Source: Cytophagaceae bacterium ABcell3 (GTDB taxonomy: Bacteria; Bacteroidota; Bacteroidia; Cytophagales; Cytophagaceae). From it: a stretch of 64,000 nucleotides of DNA. Under the pieces are notes generated by a model. It made no database searches, was not told the origin of the DNA, and saw only the letters and a list, made by a program, of their open reading frames with translations. The translations under genes and the position numbers were made by a program. This document shows positions 52,573 through 62,798 of the stretch, in pieces (within the stretch, counting starts at the first letter, position 1; every line of letters begins with the position of its first letter). The stretch is from the NCBI GenBank assembly GCA_030913385.1, contig CP133159.1, positions 3,432,584 to 3,496,583 of the forward strand. The letters run 5' to 3'.

Positions 52573-53217
52573 TTAGCGAAGATCTTCTTCTTTTACTCCT
52601 TTATGTTTTGACTTATCAAAAGAGAACATGCTGTCGTCTGCTTTGTAGTCATGTTGAATACTGTTGATCACATAGTTATACTGCGTACCATCTTTGTCAT
52701 ATACTTTCCAACTTCTGATGGTGTTATCGTCTTTGGCAATAACTAATCTGATTTTATAAATAGAACCTTGTCTTTCTGTTGGCTCCAAGTCAACTACATT
52801 ATAAGTTTTACCTCCTTCATTGATTTCAGACATAAGGATGTACTTGTATCCATTTTTGTACATACTGAAAATATTGGTAGGAGTAATATCGTCCTCATCA
52901 GGCTCGTAATTGGTAATCAATACCTCATTAGCTTCTTCGGTATAAGTCCAAACAGTTTTGCCATTGTTGATAATCTCCTGGCCACCCATTTTCAGGTTAA
53001 ACTTACCACCTTTTACCACAATTTCTCCAGAAGCACTTTCCTTGATCCCTCTTTCAGGGTTTTCCATTGTAGAAGTAAAGTTTGCTTTAAAGCCAGACAT
53101 ATTCTGGTACTTTTTACTCATTGCATCCAGAATAGCTTCCGCTTTGGGGTCGTTTTGTGCTTTCACAACTGTAGAGAAAGTTATGAGTGCAGCTATAAGG
53201 TAAATAACTTTTTTCAT
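52573..53217 (-). CDS. lolA: Outer-membrane lipoprotein carrier LolA
   Basis: From the ATG at 53217 the product has 214 residues with a cleavable signal (MKKVIYLIAALITFSTVVKAQ). The mature part is the open beta-barrel of LolA: 'AEAILDAMSKKYQNMSGFKANFTSTMENPERGIKESASGEIVVKGGKFNLKMGGQEIINNGKTVWTYTEEANEVLITNYEP'. It carries lipoproteins across the periplasm, which fits the many lipoproteins here. It lies 30 bp downstream of ftsK, as in related genomes. A TTG 18 bp upstream is a possible but less likely start. Confidence 0.92.
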   Translation of the reverse strand: MKKVIYLIAALITFSTVVKAQNDPKAEAILDAMSKKYQNMSGFKANFTSTMENPERGIKESASGEIVVKGGKFNLKMGGQEIINNGKTVWTYTEEANEVLITNYEPDEDDITPTNIFSMYKNGYKYILMSEINEGGKTYNVVDLEPTERQGSIYKIRLVIAKDDNTIRSWKVYDKDGTQYNYVINSIQHDYKADDSMFSFDKSKHKGVKEEDLR

Positions 53218-53247
53218 TAGTATAATTTTATTCAAGTGTGTTAAAAT

Positions 53248-55815
53248 CTAATAAGGTTTCGATTTATTATTTAGTTCATTCAATAATTGTTCCAAACTAT
53301 ATTCATCAGTAATTAAAACTTCGCGGGCTTTACTACCTTCAAAAGGCCCTACAATCCCGGCAGCTTCCAACTGGTCTATCAGCCTACCGGCCCTGTTATA
53401 TCCAAGTTTTAATTTTCTTTGCAACAAAGAAGTACTACCCTGCTGATGGGTTACAATGGTTCTGGCCGCCTCTTCAAACATAGCATCTCTTTCAGAGAAG
53501 TCAAAGTCGCCAGACCCTTCACCTTCCTCATCTGCAACTTCCGGCAAGTGATAAGCATGTTCATAGCCGCGCTGGCTGCCTATATATTCACAAACATCTT
53601 CAACTTCGGGTGTATCTACAAAAGCGCATTGCAAACGAATTAGTTCAGACCCAAGAGACAAAAGCATATCCCCTTGCCCAACCAACTGCTCTGCACCTCC
53701 TGTATCTAAAATAGTCCTGGAATCTATTTTGGAGGTCACCTTAAAGGAAAGCCTTGCAGGGAAGTTAGCCTTGATGATACCTGTAATTACATTGACCGAT
53801 GGACGCTGCGTAGCTACCACCAAGTGAATACCAATAGCCCTGGCAAGCTGAGCAAGTCTGGCTATAGGTGTTTCTACCTCTTTGCCAGCAGTCATCATCA
53901 AATCGGCAAGCTCATCAATAATAAGAACTATATAAGGCATAAAATAATGTCCTTTTTCAGGATTTAACCTGCGCTCCATAAACTTTTTATTGTACTCCTT
54001 TAGGTTACGGCAGTTGGCATCCTTTAGCAGCTCATACCTATTGTCCATTTCCATACATAGGGAATTAAGCGTATGGACAACTTTGGCGGTATCGGTAATA
54101 ATGGCATCTTCAGAATCAGGGAGTTTAGCCAAGAAATGCCTTTCAATTTTATTAAATAAAGAAAGCTCTACCTTTTTAGGGTCAATAAGGACAAACTTCA
54201 ATTGTGAAGGATGCTTTTTATATATAAGGCTGGTAAGAAGCACATTCAAACCTACCGACTTTCCTTGTCCGGTAGCACCCGCCATAAGCAAGTGTGGCAT
54301 TTTGGCCAAGTCTATCACATATACTTCATTAGAAATAGTTTTGCCCAGTGCTACAGGCAGATCTTTGTCACTCTTCAGAAATTTCTCTGTAGACAACACT
54401 GATTTCATGGCCACCATTTCCCGGTTGGTATTAGGCACTTCTATACCAATAGTACCTTTTCCTGGAATCGGGGCAATAATACGTATACCCAAAGCCGCCA
54501 AACTTAGCGCTATATCATCTTCCAGGTTCTTGATCTTGGAAATACGTATACCCGCATCAGGAACAATTTCATATAAGGTAACCGTAGGGCCAATGGTTGC
54601 TTTGATACTGGATATACCAATATTAAATTGACTTAGCGTTTCAACGATCTTGTCCTTATTGGCTTCAAGTTCTTCTTTAGAAACCTGCAATTTTCCAGTT
54701 TCATATTCCCTAAGAAGGTCAATAATAGGGTATTTATAAGAAGCAAGGTCTAAGGTTGGATCGTAATTTTCAATCTTTTTGCCAACAGCCTCTTCTTCAC
54801 TTTCCGATATAATAAACTCCTCCTTTTCCTCTACGGGTTCTTCTACTTTAATAGGTTCTTCTCCTTGAGGAATAATAGTTTCCAGCTCTAGGGTTGGTTT
54901 AGCTGGTGGCGCAGACGTTTTTTCTTCTTTGGCAGGCAATTCCAATGAAACAGTACCGTCGTCCTCTAATACCTCAGGTTCTTTCTTTTCCTCGTCCTGT
55001 TTATCGCCACCCTCTGAGTCATTTTGAGCATGCTTTACGACCCAGTCCTCATCACTTTCATCCTCATCATCTTCTTCGGCGTTGGCATCATCTTCTTGAA
55101 GCAGTTCTTCCATGTCTTTTTGGATCTCCTCTTCGGCACTTTTTTGATCTTGGGCATCATCTACCAAGGCTGGATCTGCTTTTTTAAATAAAGAGGTAAT
55201 GTTAAAGTAAAAGATATTAAACACCAGAAGAATGAAAATCAGCATCAGCGGAGTACCCCACCCTAAGAGGTCATTCAGCCATACAGCGCTTTCATACCCT
55301 ATGCCTCCAGACAACATGCCCCAATCAGACTCACCTTCTGTACGGAGCACAAAATACCCCATGGCAGGACTAGTCCATAAAACAAAAAACAGGGAAACAG
55401 TAAGTACCTTGGAAAAGTAAACATTGGCATTTTTGACCAAAATTTTGATCCCTGCCAAAAATAAAACGGGTATAAACAAGAAAGAAGCTACTCCAAACCA
55501 TTTAAAAATAAAATAATAAGAAATATAAGCTCCTGAAATCCCAAGCCAGTTGTGAATTTCCTTTCCAGCTTCATGCATCTCCGTCTGGCCAAGTGCTTCA
55601 ATTACGCTTTGGTCATTTTTACCTGTAAAAAGAAAAGACAGAAATGCCAATACAAGAAAGAAAGAAAGAACCACCAAGAAAAAACCTATGGTCAAGTGCA
55701 GGCGCTTATCTTTAAAAAAGCCCAGCCCAAAAGAAGGAAGTCTGAGCTTTTTCTGCTTCTTGTTCTTTTCCTGATTCTTTACTTTAGATCCTTGTTTATA
55801 TGTATTTACTGCCAT
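53248..55815 (-). CDS. ftsK: DNA translocase FtsK
   Basis: The 855-residue protein has four or five N-terminal membrane helices (about residues 40-215), an acidic Glu/Asp-rich linker (about 215-345), the translocase motor with Walker A 'MAGATGQGKSVGLNVLL' and Walker B 'IVLIIDELADLMMTAG', and a C-terminal winged-helix gamma domain ('LLQRKLKLGYNRAGRLIDQLEAAGIVGPFEGSKAREVLI') that reads polar KOPS-type DNA sites. It pumps chromosome ends at the septum and activates XerCD recombination; an xerD gene lies 1.3 kb away. Residues 1-35 are Lys/Gln-rich. Confidence 0.97.
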   Translation of the reverse strand: MAVNTYKQGSKVKNQEKNKKQKKLRLPSFGLGFFKDKRLHLTIGFFLVVLSFFLVLAFLSFLFTGKNDQSVIEALGQTEMHEAGKEIHNWLGISGAYISYYFIFKWFGVASFLFIPVLFLAGIKILVKNANVYFSKVLTVSLFFVLWTSPAMGYFVLRTEGESDWGMLSGGIGYESAVWLNDLLGWGTPLMLIFILLVFNIFYFNITSLFKKADPALVDDAQDQKSAEEEIQKDMEELLQEDDANAEEDDEDESDEDWVVKHAQNDSEGGDKQDEEKKEPEVLEDDGTVSLELPAKEEKTSAPPAKPTLELETIIPQGEEPIKVEEPVEEKEEFIISESEEEAVGKKIENYDPTLDLASYKYPIIDLLREYETGKLQVSKEELEANKDKIVETLSQFNIGISSIKATIGPTVTLYEIVPDAGIRISKIKNLEDDIALSLAALGIRIIAPIPGKGTIGIEVPNTNREMVAMKSVLSTEKFLKSDKDLPVALGKTISNEVYVIDLAKMPHLLMAGATGQGKSVGLNVLLTSLIYKKHPSQLKFVLIDPKKVELSLFNKIERHFLAKLPDSEDAIITDTAKVVHTLNSLCMEMDNRYELLKDANCRNLKEYNKKFMERRLNPEKGHYFMPYIVLIIDELADLMMTAGKEVETPIARLAQLARAIGIHLVVATQRPSVNVITGIIKANFPARLSFKVTSKIDSRTILDTGGAEQLVGQGDMLLSLGSELIRLQCAFVDTPEVEDVCEYIGSQRGYEHAYHLPEVADEEGEGSGDFDFSERDAMFEEAARTIVTHQQGSTSLLQRKLKLGYNRAGRLIDQLEAAGIVGPFEGSKAREVLITDEYSLEQLLNELNNKSKPY

Positions 55816-55846
55816 GTTTAATTTAAGAAAGTACTAATTTAATAAA

Positions 55847-56857
55847 TCAGGCAGAAACTAGTGCCTTATTTATCCTTTTTACGAGCGCCGGCCCTTCATA
55901 TACAAACCCTGTATAAATCTGCACGAGCGATGCCCCTGCCTTTATTTTCTCAATAGCATCTTCTGCAGAATGTATACCACCAACGCCTATGACAGGTATT
56001 TTAGTTCTTTGGCAGAGATACCGGATTACTTCTGTGGAACGCCTGGTCACCGGCTTACCGCTAACCCCGCCAGCACCAATATTTTCTATAATCTTTCTGT
56101 CCGTTTTAAGGTCTTCCCTACTAATGGTCGTATTGGTAGCTATAATTCCCGAAAGTTTTAATGATTCAGCAATTTCAACAATATCATCCAATTGCTCATC
56201 AGTTAAGTCTGGTGCGATTTTTAACAATACAGGTTTAGGCTGTGGCATAGAAGCATTTTTCTCCATCACCTTCTTTAACAGTTTCATAAGCGGTTCCTTG
56301 TCCTGAAGCTCCCTTAACCCTGGGGTATTAGGAGAGCTGACATTGGCCACAAAGTAATCTACATAGGGATGTAAAATATCTATACATTGCTCATAATCAC
56401 TAAACGCTTCTTCGTTTGGTGTGATTTTATTTTTACCAATATTTCCTCCAATAATAATTTTGGCTTTCCTTCTTTTCAACCTTTCAGCCGCCGCTGCTGC
56501 ACCATCATTGTTAAATCCCATCCTATTGATCAATGCTGCGTCTTTGGGCAACCTAAACAAACGAGGACGGTCATTTCCAGGCTGAGGGCGAGGTGTGATG
56601 GTACCTATTTCTACAAAACCAAAACCAAAGGGTTCCAACTCGTCAATAAAAGCAGCATTCTTGTCAAATCCAGCCGCTAAGCCCACAGGATTTTTAAACT
56701 TAAGCCCAAAAAGCTCCCGCTCTAAGGAAGGTGCTTTGACTGTATACATCCCGCGAATTATCCATTTAACAAAAGGTATTTTAAACGCGACTTTTAGAAC
56801 AAAGAAAATCAAGTGATGCGCCCCTTCCGGATTTAACCGGAACAACAAAGGCTTCAT
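55847..56857 (-). CDS. pyrD: Dihydroorotate dehydrogenase (quinone), class 2
   Basis: From the ATG at 56857 the product has 336 residues. The N-terminal helical part ('[24 protein letters not shown]') anchors class 2 enzymes to the membrane and forms the quinone tunnel. The FMN barrel has '[49 protein letters not shown]', '[18 protein letters not shown]' with the catalytic Ser, and '[40 protein letters not shown]'. It oxidises dihydroorotate to orotate. The next gene downstream, ftsK, starts 31 bp after its stop, and pyrF is three genes on. Confidence 0.96.
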   Translation of the reverse strand: MKPLLFRLNPEGAHHLIFFVLKVAFKIPFVKWIIRGMYTVKAPSLERELFGLKFKNPVGLAAGFDKNAAFIDELEPFGFGFVEIGTITPRPQPGNDRPRLFRLPKDAALINRMGFNNDGAAAAAERLKRRKAKIIIGGNIGKNKITPNEEAFSDYEQCIDILHPYVDYFVANVSSPNTPGLRELQDKEPLMKLLKKVMEKNASMPQPKPVLLKIAPDLTDEQLDDIVEIAESLKLSGIIATNTTISREDLKTDRKIIENIGAGGVSGKPVTRRSTEVIRYLCQRTKIPVIGVGGIHSAEDAIEKIKAGASLVQIYTGFVYEGPALVKRINKALVSA

Positions 56858-57138
56858 AAAATGCTTATACAAAATTCTCGTAATTTAAATAATCTACAAA
56901 TATACACTCTACTGAACAAATTCACCGAAAATAAAAAGCATAATAAAACACACCTACACGACACACTTATTACTAGCACGTTACATTGCAATACCGTAGA
57001 ATGGTATAAAGGCTTTTTTCACGTAAAGCAAAATATAGAGATTTTTTAAAAGAAAGAAAAAGTATGCCGCTAATTTACAACCTGAAAGACAATTCTAGTC
57101 AACTAATGGCTCAGGTGCAACACTTTATCAACAGAACA

Positions 57139-58038
57139 CTAGCTCCGGGGATGAAATTCAGTAATCACCTGCTTTAAATAATCACGGTCTAAATGGGTGT
57201 AGATTTCTGTAGTGGTAATAGACTCATGGCCCAGCATTTCCTGAACTGCTCGCAAATCTGCTCCACCTTCCAATAAATGAGTAGCAAATGAATGACGGAA
57301 AGTATGTGGACTGATATTCTTATTTAAGTTAATTGCTTTAGCTAAATTTTTAATTATAGTAAAAACCATCACCCGACTGAGCTTGGCACCCCGACGGTTG
57401 AGAAAAACAAAATCTTCATTCCCCTTTTTAATATTGAGGTGGCACCTGACCTCTTCTACGTATATCTTAAGGTGTTTCATGGCCTCTCCCCCAATCGGAA
57501 CCAACCGCTCTTTATTACCTTTGCCAATAACCCTCAAAAAACCATGTTCCCTTAAGATATTACTTAGTTTAAGATCTGTAAGCTCAGATACGCGCAATCC
57601 AGAACTATATAAAACCTCTAGCATGGCCCGGTTTCGGGGGCCTTCAGGAGTACTTAAATCTATAGCCTCAAAAAGAGAAACCAGCTCGTGTACATCAAGA
57701 ATATCCGGAAGTTTTCTTCCTAGCTTTGGTGCTTCTATTAAGGCCGAGGGATCCTTGATAATTATATCCTCAAGTAGCAAAAAGCTATAAAACGACTTTA
57801 TGCCTGACAAAACACGTGCTTGAGAAAAAACTGACAGTCCCAGTTCATTCAGGTACTGCAAAAAACCGGATATATGGTTTTGGGTAACCTTTTGTGGCGA
57901 TACGCTTGTATTGGAGATTTCTAAAAACTGTCTTAGCTTTACAACATCATGAACATAGGCCTCAACAGAGTTAGGCGACAAGGATCTTTCGAGCTTTAAA
58001 TATCCTTTGAACTGCTTTATAAGTAAATCCCAGTTCAT
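57139..58038 (-). CDS. xerD: Site-specific tyrosine recombinase XerD
   Basis: The 299-residue integrase-family protein has an N-terminal SAM-like core-binding domain ('FKGYLKLERSLSPNSVEAYVHDVVKLRQFL') and the catalytic domain with Arg in 'SSGLRVSELTDL', Lys in 'IGKGNKERLVPIG', His-x-x-Arg in 'SPHTFRHSFATHLLEGGADLRAVQEMLGHESITTTEIYTH', ending with the catalytic Tyr. The length and 'ALIEAPKLGRKLPDILDVHELVSLFEAID' match XerD rather than a phage integrase. It resolves chromosome dimers at dif, with FtsK. It is divergent from aroQ. Confidence 0.94.
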   Translation of the reverse strand: MNWDLLIKQFKGYLKLERSLSPNSVEAYVHDVVKLRQFLEISNTSVSPQKVTQNHISGFLQYLNELGLSVFSQARVLSGIKSFYSFLLLEDIIIKDPSALIEAPKLGRKLPDILDVHELVSLFEAIDLSTPEGPRNRAMLEVLYSSGLRVSELTDLKLSNILREHGFLRVIGKGNKERLVPIGGEAMKHLKIYVEEVRCHLNIKKGNEDFVFLNRRGAKLSRVMVFTIIKNLAKAINLNKNISPHTFRHSFATHLLEGGADLRAVQEMLGHESITTTEIYTHLDRDYLKQVITEFHPRS

Positions 58039-58077
58039 GCTGTTTATAAAATAACGAACATTTTCAAACTAAGTAAT

Positions 58078-58503
58078 ATGAAAATCTTAATAGTCAACGG
58101 TCCAAATTTAAACCTATTAGGAAAAAGAGAAACCAGTATTTATGGGGCTCGTCCTTTTGAAGCGTTTTTTGACGAATTAAAAGAAAAATTTCCGGAAATA
58201 AAAATGGAGTATTTCCAATCCAATGTAGAAGGAGAGTTAGTCAACAAGCTTCATGAAGTAGGGTTTGAGTATGATGGCATCGTTATGAATGCAGGGGCCT
58301 ACACCCACACATCAGTAGCCATTGCCGATGCCATAGCCGGAATTAACACACCGACTATTGAGGTACATATATCAAATGTGTATTCCAGAGAGGGTTTTCG
58401 CCATAAGAGCCTAATGAGCAAAAACTGCGCTGGCATCATAACAGGATTTGGTTTGGACAGTTATATACTGGGCATTCAGTATTTCCAAAACAAGAACAAA
58501 TGA
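58078..58503 (+). CDS. aroQ: 3-dehydroquinate dehydratase, type II
   Basis: The 141-residue enzyme catalyses the third step of the shikimate pathway. It shows 'ILIVNGPNLNLLGKRETSIYG' with the catalytic Tyr, 'EYFQSNVEGELVNKLHE', 'GIVMNAGAYTHTSVAIADAI', 'PTIEVHISNVYSREGFRHKSLMS' with the catalytic His and the Arg-containing lid. The length is standard. Its stop overlaps the SerC-like gene as ATGA, so the two are cotranslated. Confidence 0.96.
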   Translation: MKILIVNGPNLNLLGKRETSIYGARPFEAFFDELKEKFPEIKMEYFQSNVEGELVNKLHEVGFEYDGIVMNAGAYTHTSVAIADAIAGINTPTIEVHISNVYSREGFRHKSLMSKNCAGIITGFGLDSYILGIQYFQNKNK

Positions 58504-59561
58504 TATCTTTTTATCCAGGTCCTTCGAAACTTAACGATTCAACAGGCAGATTTTTTCAGGAAGCTATTGCAACGGGTATACTAAGCTACAACCATAGAAG
58601 CCCCAAGTTTACCAGTTTAATGGAAGAGACAATTTTTCTGCTCAAAGAAAAACTACTCGTTCCAGAAAACTATACAGTATTCTTTGTTTCCTCTGCCACA
58701 GAATGCTGGGAAATTATAGCGCAAGACCTGGTTCAAAAGTCAAGTGTTCATCTTTTCAATGGCAACTTTGGAGAAAAATGGATGAACCTAAGCAAGAAGC
58801 TCCTAGAAGATGTACGTTGCCTACGTTTTGGCATTAACAACCAAATAGACACTTCCCATCTTATTATTCCAGATGCTTGCGATTTGATTGCGCTCACCGA
58901 CAATGAAACGTCCAATGGTACTTGTGTTACAAAAGATACATTAGAAGCTATCAGAAAGATGTATCCAGATAAGCTCATTGCCTCCGATGCCACTTCCTCC
59001 ATGGCTGGCGTACATCTCGACTTTTCACTTGCCGACGTATGGTTTGCGTCAGTCCAGAAGTGCTTTGGCCTGCCATCAGGTATGGCTTTAATGATTTGCT
59101 CCCCAGAAGCAATAAAAAAGGCCAAAATGAAAGAAAGCAGGCACTATAACAGCATTTCTTCATTGGCTGAAAATATTAGCAAGTATCAAACCACCCATAC
59201 ACCTAATATTCTCAACATCTTTTTACTCAACAAAACCTTAAAAGAAAGGCCGGATATCATCAGTATAGATCAAATAATCCGCCAAAGGGCAGACTCCTGG
59301 TATAGTTTTTTCGAGACAATGGACAATGTGGAGTTGTTGATTAGTAATGAAGACTGCCGTTCAAAAACCGTTATAGTCGTACAAGGAACAGAAGATCGTA
59401 TTGCAACACTGAAATTAGCTGCAGAAAAAGAAGGTTTTGTTTTAGGCAATGGATATGGCAAATGGGCAAAAACAACATGGAGAATAGCAAACTTCCCCGC
59501 TTATACGGAAGAAGATATCTTTAAACTTAAGGGCTTTTTAAGAGATTTTTACCAAAAGTAA
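58500..59561 (+). CDS. Class V aminotransferase (phosphoserine aminotransferase-like)
   Basis: The 353-residue PLP enzyme starts 'MISFYPGPSKLNDSTGRFFQEAIATGILSYNHRSPKFTSLMEETIFLLKEKLLVPENYTVFFVSSATECWEIIAQDLV', which is the SerC type of opening. The cofactor lysine lies in 'DVWFASVQKCFGLPSGMALMICS'. The closest role is phosphoserine:2-oxoglutarate aminotransferase in serine synthesis, but the phosphate-binding arginines typical of SerC cannot be fully placed and related alanine-glyoxylate enzymes exist. It overlaps aroQ; a truncated family C repeat begins right at its stop codon. Confidence 0.82.
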   Translation: MISFYPGPSKLNDSTGRFFQEAIATGILSYNHRSPKFTSLMEETIFLLKEKLLVPENYTVFFVSSATECWEIIAQDLVQKSSVHLFNGNFGEKWMNLSKKLLEDVRCLRFGINNQIDTSHLIIPDACDLIALTDNETSNGTCVTKDTLEAIRKMYPDKLIASDATSSMAGVHLDFSLADVWFASVQKCFGLPSGMALMICSPEAIKKAKMKESRHYNSISSLAENISKYQTTHTPNILNIFLLNKTLKERPDIISIDQIIRQRADSWYSFFETMDNVELLISNEDCRSKTVIVVQGTEDRIATLKLAAEKEGFVLGNGYGKWAKTTWRIANFPAYTEEDIFKLKGFLRDFYQK

Positions 59562-59665
59562 AAAAGGCGCTTGCGGCTAGCCCATAAAAGCATTGGATCA
59601 ACTTCTCAATTTATTGTACATGGATAAATAAGAAATAACCGAAAAACCCTTGCACCTATACCTTA
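59562..59665 (-). repeat. Family C element, central fragment C3
   Basis: Read on the minus strand this stretch matches the part of C1 between about 43066 and 43166: GGTTTTTCGGTTATTTCTTA and ATGGGCTAGCCGCAAGCGC are nearly the same in both. The terminal inverted repeats are missing. It starts immediately after the stop codon of the aminotransferase gene. Confidence 0.7.
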
Positions 59666-59824
59666 TAAAAGTTTATACAAGTATAAACAGGTCAATATTT
59701 TTGGTCTTTGTAGTTCGTTTCAATAGGAAATAATGTGTTTATGATATTATTTTCCCTTGTATCAGCAGGAAGGTCTTTGTTGAATCTACCACTTTAGTTT
59801 TTACACTCCTACCGCTTTTAAACT

Positions 59825-60991
59825 TCACTCAACATAGCGGCTAAAAAACTCGAAAACACCTTTGACATAACTTTGAGAAGAAGAAAAGTGGTCTCCTTTT
59901 TCGATAGGCTGTAGCCACACTTTTGAGGCTCCTCTAGCTTTCATGGCATCATAGGCATGTTGAGCATTAAAAAAGGGCACATAATCATCATCTGTGCCAT
60001 GGAATAGCTTCAGTGGTGCTTTTGGCTTCCAGTCGTAGATATTATTATCGCTGATAGTTTTTAGCAACTCTTGGTCTGTATCGTTAAGAACGCCTGTTTT
60101 AAAAGCAGTGGTAAACAGTTTTGAAGGATTGGTTTCGACAGTTGCATGCACCCCGCTTTTCTCTACTGTCGTAGCGTAAGGCTCTTTCAAAAAAGCACTT
60201 ACTGGCCTGTCAAGTCCATATACTCTATTGTAGGTATCAAGCACCCATAAATAAGAGTTGATAAACTTTAGTGATCTATCTTTTGCCAAAATATACCTGG
60301 CAAAACCAACCTTATCATAAGCACCACCACCCGGTGCACAGGCAGCAATATTAAACTCATCGGCATGTTTTTCTTCCAATAGCTTCATCAATGCCATGGA
60401 AGCATACCCACCTTCAGAGTACCCGGAAATAAAAAGCTGTTCGCTTAACGGTATCTCCTTTGACTGACAAAATTCCTTAACAGCCCTTAACATATCCCTT
60501 CCGGCTGTTGCCAAAGATTGCGCATGCTCATAAGGGTGCGGCAGGTTAGAAGATGCTCCATAACCTATGTAGTCAGGTACAGATACTGCAAAACCAGAGG
60601 AGGCAAACACTGCCCCAGTGGTATAAATTTCGTTATTGGCCCGGAAATAAGAGGGCGCCCGTGTTTCTTCTGTAATAGTACCGTGCTGAAGACTTAACAA
60701 AGGAAGTACTTTATCAGCAACCGGCAACAGCAATAAACCAGAAGCAGTAATGGGACTTCCATCTGTATTGATTGTATTGTATACGATCTTATAAGCTTGG
60801 ATATCATGCAACGCTACAGTAGCTAGTTTCCTATTCCTTTCCTGTAATTCCGCCTTAGAAACATCCCCTTTCTTCTCATAGGAAACTAGAAACTCGTGCT
60901 CTTTGACGACATTTGACCCATCTACAGTACAAAAACCTAAGTGTGACTGAATTAAAATACTGAGAAGTAAAATTAAAGGTAGTGCTTTCAT
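59825..60991 (-). CDS. Exported alpha/beta-hydrolase (secretory lipase/esterase-like)
   Basis: From the ATG at 60991 the product has 388 residues with a signal peptide (MKALPLILLLSILIQSHLGF). The alpha/beta-hydrolase core has the nucleophile elbow 'GYSEGGYASMALM', 'ACAPGGGAYDKVGFARYIL', a likely catalytic Asp in 'LFHGTDDDYVPFFNAQHAYDAM' and His in 'EKGDHFSSSQS'. The layout is like secretory lipases and the acetyl xylan/prolyl esterase relatives. The substrate is unknown. The gene is monocistronic; a TTG 81 bp upstream of the chosen ATG is a poor start because it precedes the signal peptide. Confidence 0.85.
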   Translation of the reverse strand: MKALPLILLLSILIQSHLGFCTVDGSNVVKEHEFLVSYEKKGDVSKAELQERNRKLATVALHDIQAYKIVYNTINTDGSPITASGLLLLPVADKVLPLLSLQHGTITEETRAPSYFRANNEIYTTGAVFASSGFAVSVPDYIGYGASSNLPHPYEHAQSLATAGRDMLRAVKEFCQSKEIPLSEQLFISGYSEGGYASMALMKLLEEKHADEFNIAACAPGGGAYDKVGFARYILAKDRSLKFINSYLWVLDTYNRVYGLDRPVSAFLKEPYATTVEKSGVHATVETNPSKLFTTAFKTGVLNDTDQELLKTISDNNIYDWKPKAPLKLFHGTDDDYVPFFNAQHAYDAMKARGASKVWLQPIEKGDHFSSSQSYVKGVFEFFSRYVE

Positions 60992-61132
60992 TGTGCTATT
61001 TAATAATATATCATTCCCCCACAAACAACCAACACTGCTTACCGCCAACAGATTGCCGCGGCATTGTTTCATATGAAACTAAAGACGTTAAAACTCAAAC
61101 CAAGAACTTTCCCCTCCACTACCCCTCCACCT

Positions 61133-61156
61133 CTTGTTGGTGTTTTCACCAACAAG
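61133..61156. repeat. Short perfect hairpin shared with the 10.4-kb region
   Basis: CTTGTTGGTG-TTTT-CACCAACAAG is a 10-bp perfect inverted repeat. A shorter version, GTTGGTG-AAAA-CACCAAC, lies at 10413-10430. It sits between the hydrolase and SDR genes and has no U-tract. Confidence 0.5.
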
Positions 61157-61277
61157 CTACTACACCTAGTTATATATATGTTTATTTCAAAACAAGACAT
61201 ACAATGTGTTAAAGCCCCCCTACCTTCTGCATCGTTCAACAACCTGCTAGCTTTGTCTTTTTACCCCATGACCTCTG

Positions 61278-61982
61278 CTACACTTTTTTACGCCCTGCTG
61301 GCATCAAAGGGCGCAGCTCTATTTCGGTAGCATGGAGATTTTCCGGTGTTTTGATAATATGAAGGATCATTTCAGCTACATCTTCGGCTTTCATCATATA
61401 ATCATTTGCTTGAATATGATCAATATTGTCAAAAAAATCAGTTTTTACAGAACCTGGCATAACGCAAGTTACTTTAACGCCATAGTCCCTCACCTCCTTA
61501 TACAAAGATTGAGATATTCCCCTCACCGCAAATTTGCTGCCACAATAAGCACTGAGCTTAGGCGAACCATCTTTACCTGCTATAGATGCTATGTTGATAA
61601 TATGTCCCTCTCCCCTACTTTTCATGCCAGCAATGGCCATTTTTGAGCAATAAAAAAGACCATTTACATTGACCTCAAAAATTTCTTTCCATAAAGCTGG
61701 TTCCATGTCTTCTAAAAGGCCAGAATACCCTAAACCGGCATTGTTGATAAGGATATCAGGTTGCTGCCCTAGAAAATCTACAGATGAAGCCCAAGCCTTC
61801 TCAACTGAATCATAAGAAGAAATATCCACTTGAAACGTCTTGTAGTTTTCATTACTCACTCCCTTTCCACTCCTACTCCACCCCGCTACCTTAATTCCTT
61901 CTGCCAAGAGGGCGTTTACCAACGCCAAACCAATGCCTTTAGAAGCGCCTGTGACCACTGCTGCTTTACCTTGAAGATCCAT
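61278..61982 (-). CDS. Short-chain dehydrogenase/reductase
   Basis: The 234-residue protein (ATG at 61982; a TTG 6 bp upstream is an alternative) is a classical SDR: 'AAVVTGASKGIGLALVNALLAEGIKVAGWSRS' is the NAD(P)-binding TGxxxGIG motif, 'DILINNAGLGYSGLLEDM' the NNAG motif, and 'INIASIAGKDGSPKLSAYCGSKFAVRG' holds the catalytic Ser, Tyr-x-x-x-Lys ('YCGSK'). The substrate cannot be assigned. It is unlinked to a pathway. Confidence 0.92.
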   Translation of the reverse strand: MDLQGKAAVVTGASKGIGLALVNALLAEGIKVAGWSRSGKGVSNENYKTFQVDISSYDSVEKAWASSVDFLGQQPDILINNAGLGYSGLLEDMEPALWKEIFEVNVNGLFYCSKMAIAGMKSRGEGHIINIASIAGKDGSPKLSAYCGSKFAVRGISQSLYKEVRDYGVKVTCVMPGSVKTDFFDNIDHIQANDYMMKAEDVAEMILHIIKTPENLHATEIELRPLMPAGRKKV

Positions 61983-62145
61983 ACTCAAAACACTTTTTCT
62001 TTAAAATTAATTTATAACCTATCAAACTTATTCACCTGATCAAAACATATGAACAAAGCTAAAGTTTGCAGCAAAAGAAAATTGATATAAACACTAACTG
62101 TCAATAATCATTTTTTTGCAAGTTTAGGAATGCTACCTTTGGACA

Positions 62146-62715
62146 TTAAAGCAACTTCATTGAAAAAGTCAGGACGTATATTAAAGCCAGTAAAACAATA
62201 AATACAAGTACCCTCTTTTCATCAAAGTTGTACCTAGACCATAAATTGTCATTATACATAATTGTAAAAATCAAAAAACAAAGGCCAAAATTATAGAACT
62301 GTAGCACTTGGTCAGGCACTTCAAAAAATACTAAAGGAGAAAGGGCAATGAATATACCTGTTAAAAAGGTAATCATTTCGAAATTTTTATACTTAACACT
62401 TTCTTGAATAGACCTGAATAGAATCAATAAACCAAATAAAGACATAAAACCAGTACCCACGTATATCAATATTTGGCTGATTTCAGGGTCGAGCAGTCCT
62501 AGGCTACCAAAAATCCTTGCAGAAAAACCAACAAAAAACACCCGGTACAAATGTTTTTCCGCTACGATAAAATAGGCAAGTAACAAAAACAAAAATAAAG
62601 ACTGGAATACATACCAAAAAAATGGCGCATCTGTAAAATAAAGTAGGAAAAAACTTAAAACAATACCCCCTACAGTCAGTTGTTCAATCCGGCTAATATT
62701 CTTTTTCACGGTCAT
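62146..62715 (-). CDS. Hypothetical polytopic membrane protein, six helices
   Basis: From the ATG at 62715 the product has 189 residues with six evenly spaced hydrophobic segments and little else: 'GGIVLSFFLLYFTDAPFF', 'FLFLLLAYFIVAEKH', 'ILIYVGTGFMSLFGLLIL', 'MITFLTGIFIALSPLVFF', 'FGLCFLIFTIMYNDN', 'VLVFIVLLALIYVLTFSM'. The spacing is reminiscent of small polytopic proteins such as rhodanese-coupled or DUF-type transport-like proteins, but no family is recognised. It is divergent from the PagL-like gene. Confidence 0.6.
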   Translation of the reverse strand: MTVKKNISRIEQLTVGGIVLSFFLLYFTDAPFFWYVFQSLFLFLLLAYFIVAEKHLYRVFFVGFSARIFGSLGLLDPEISQILIYVGTGFMSLFGLLILFRSIQESVKYKNFEMITFLTGIFIALSPLVFFEVPDQVLQFYNFGLCFLIFTIMYNDNLWSRYNFDEKRVLVFIVLLALIYVLTFSMKLL

Positions 62716-62798
62716 AGTAGTTAACAAATGGCAATATTAAACATATTCTGTAACACATGTAACGTCAAGTTTCATATTTTATCAAAGCATCTAAGCAT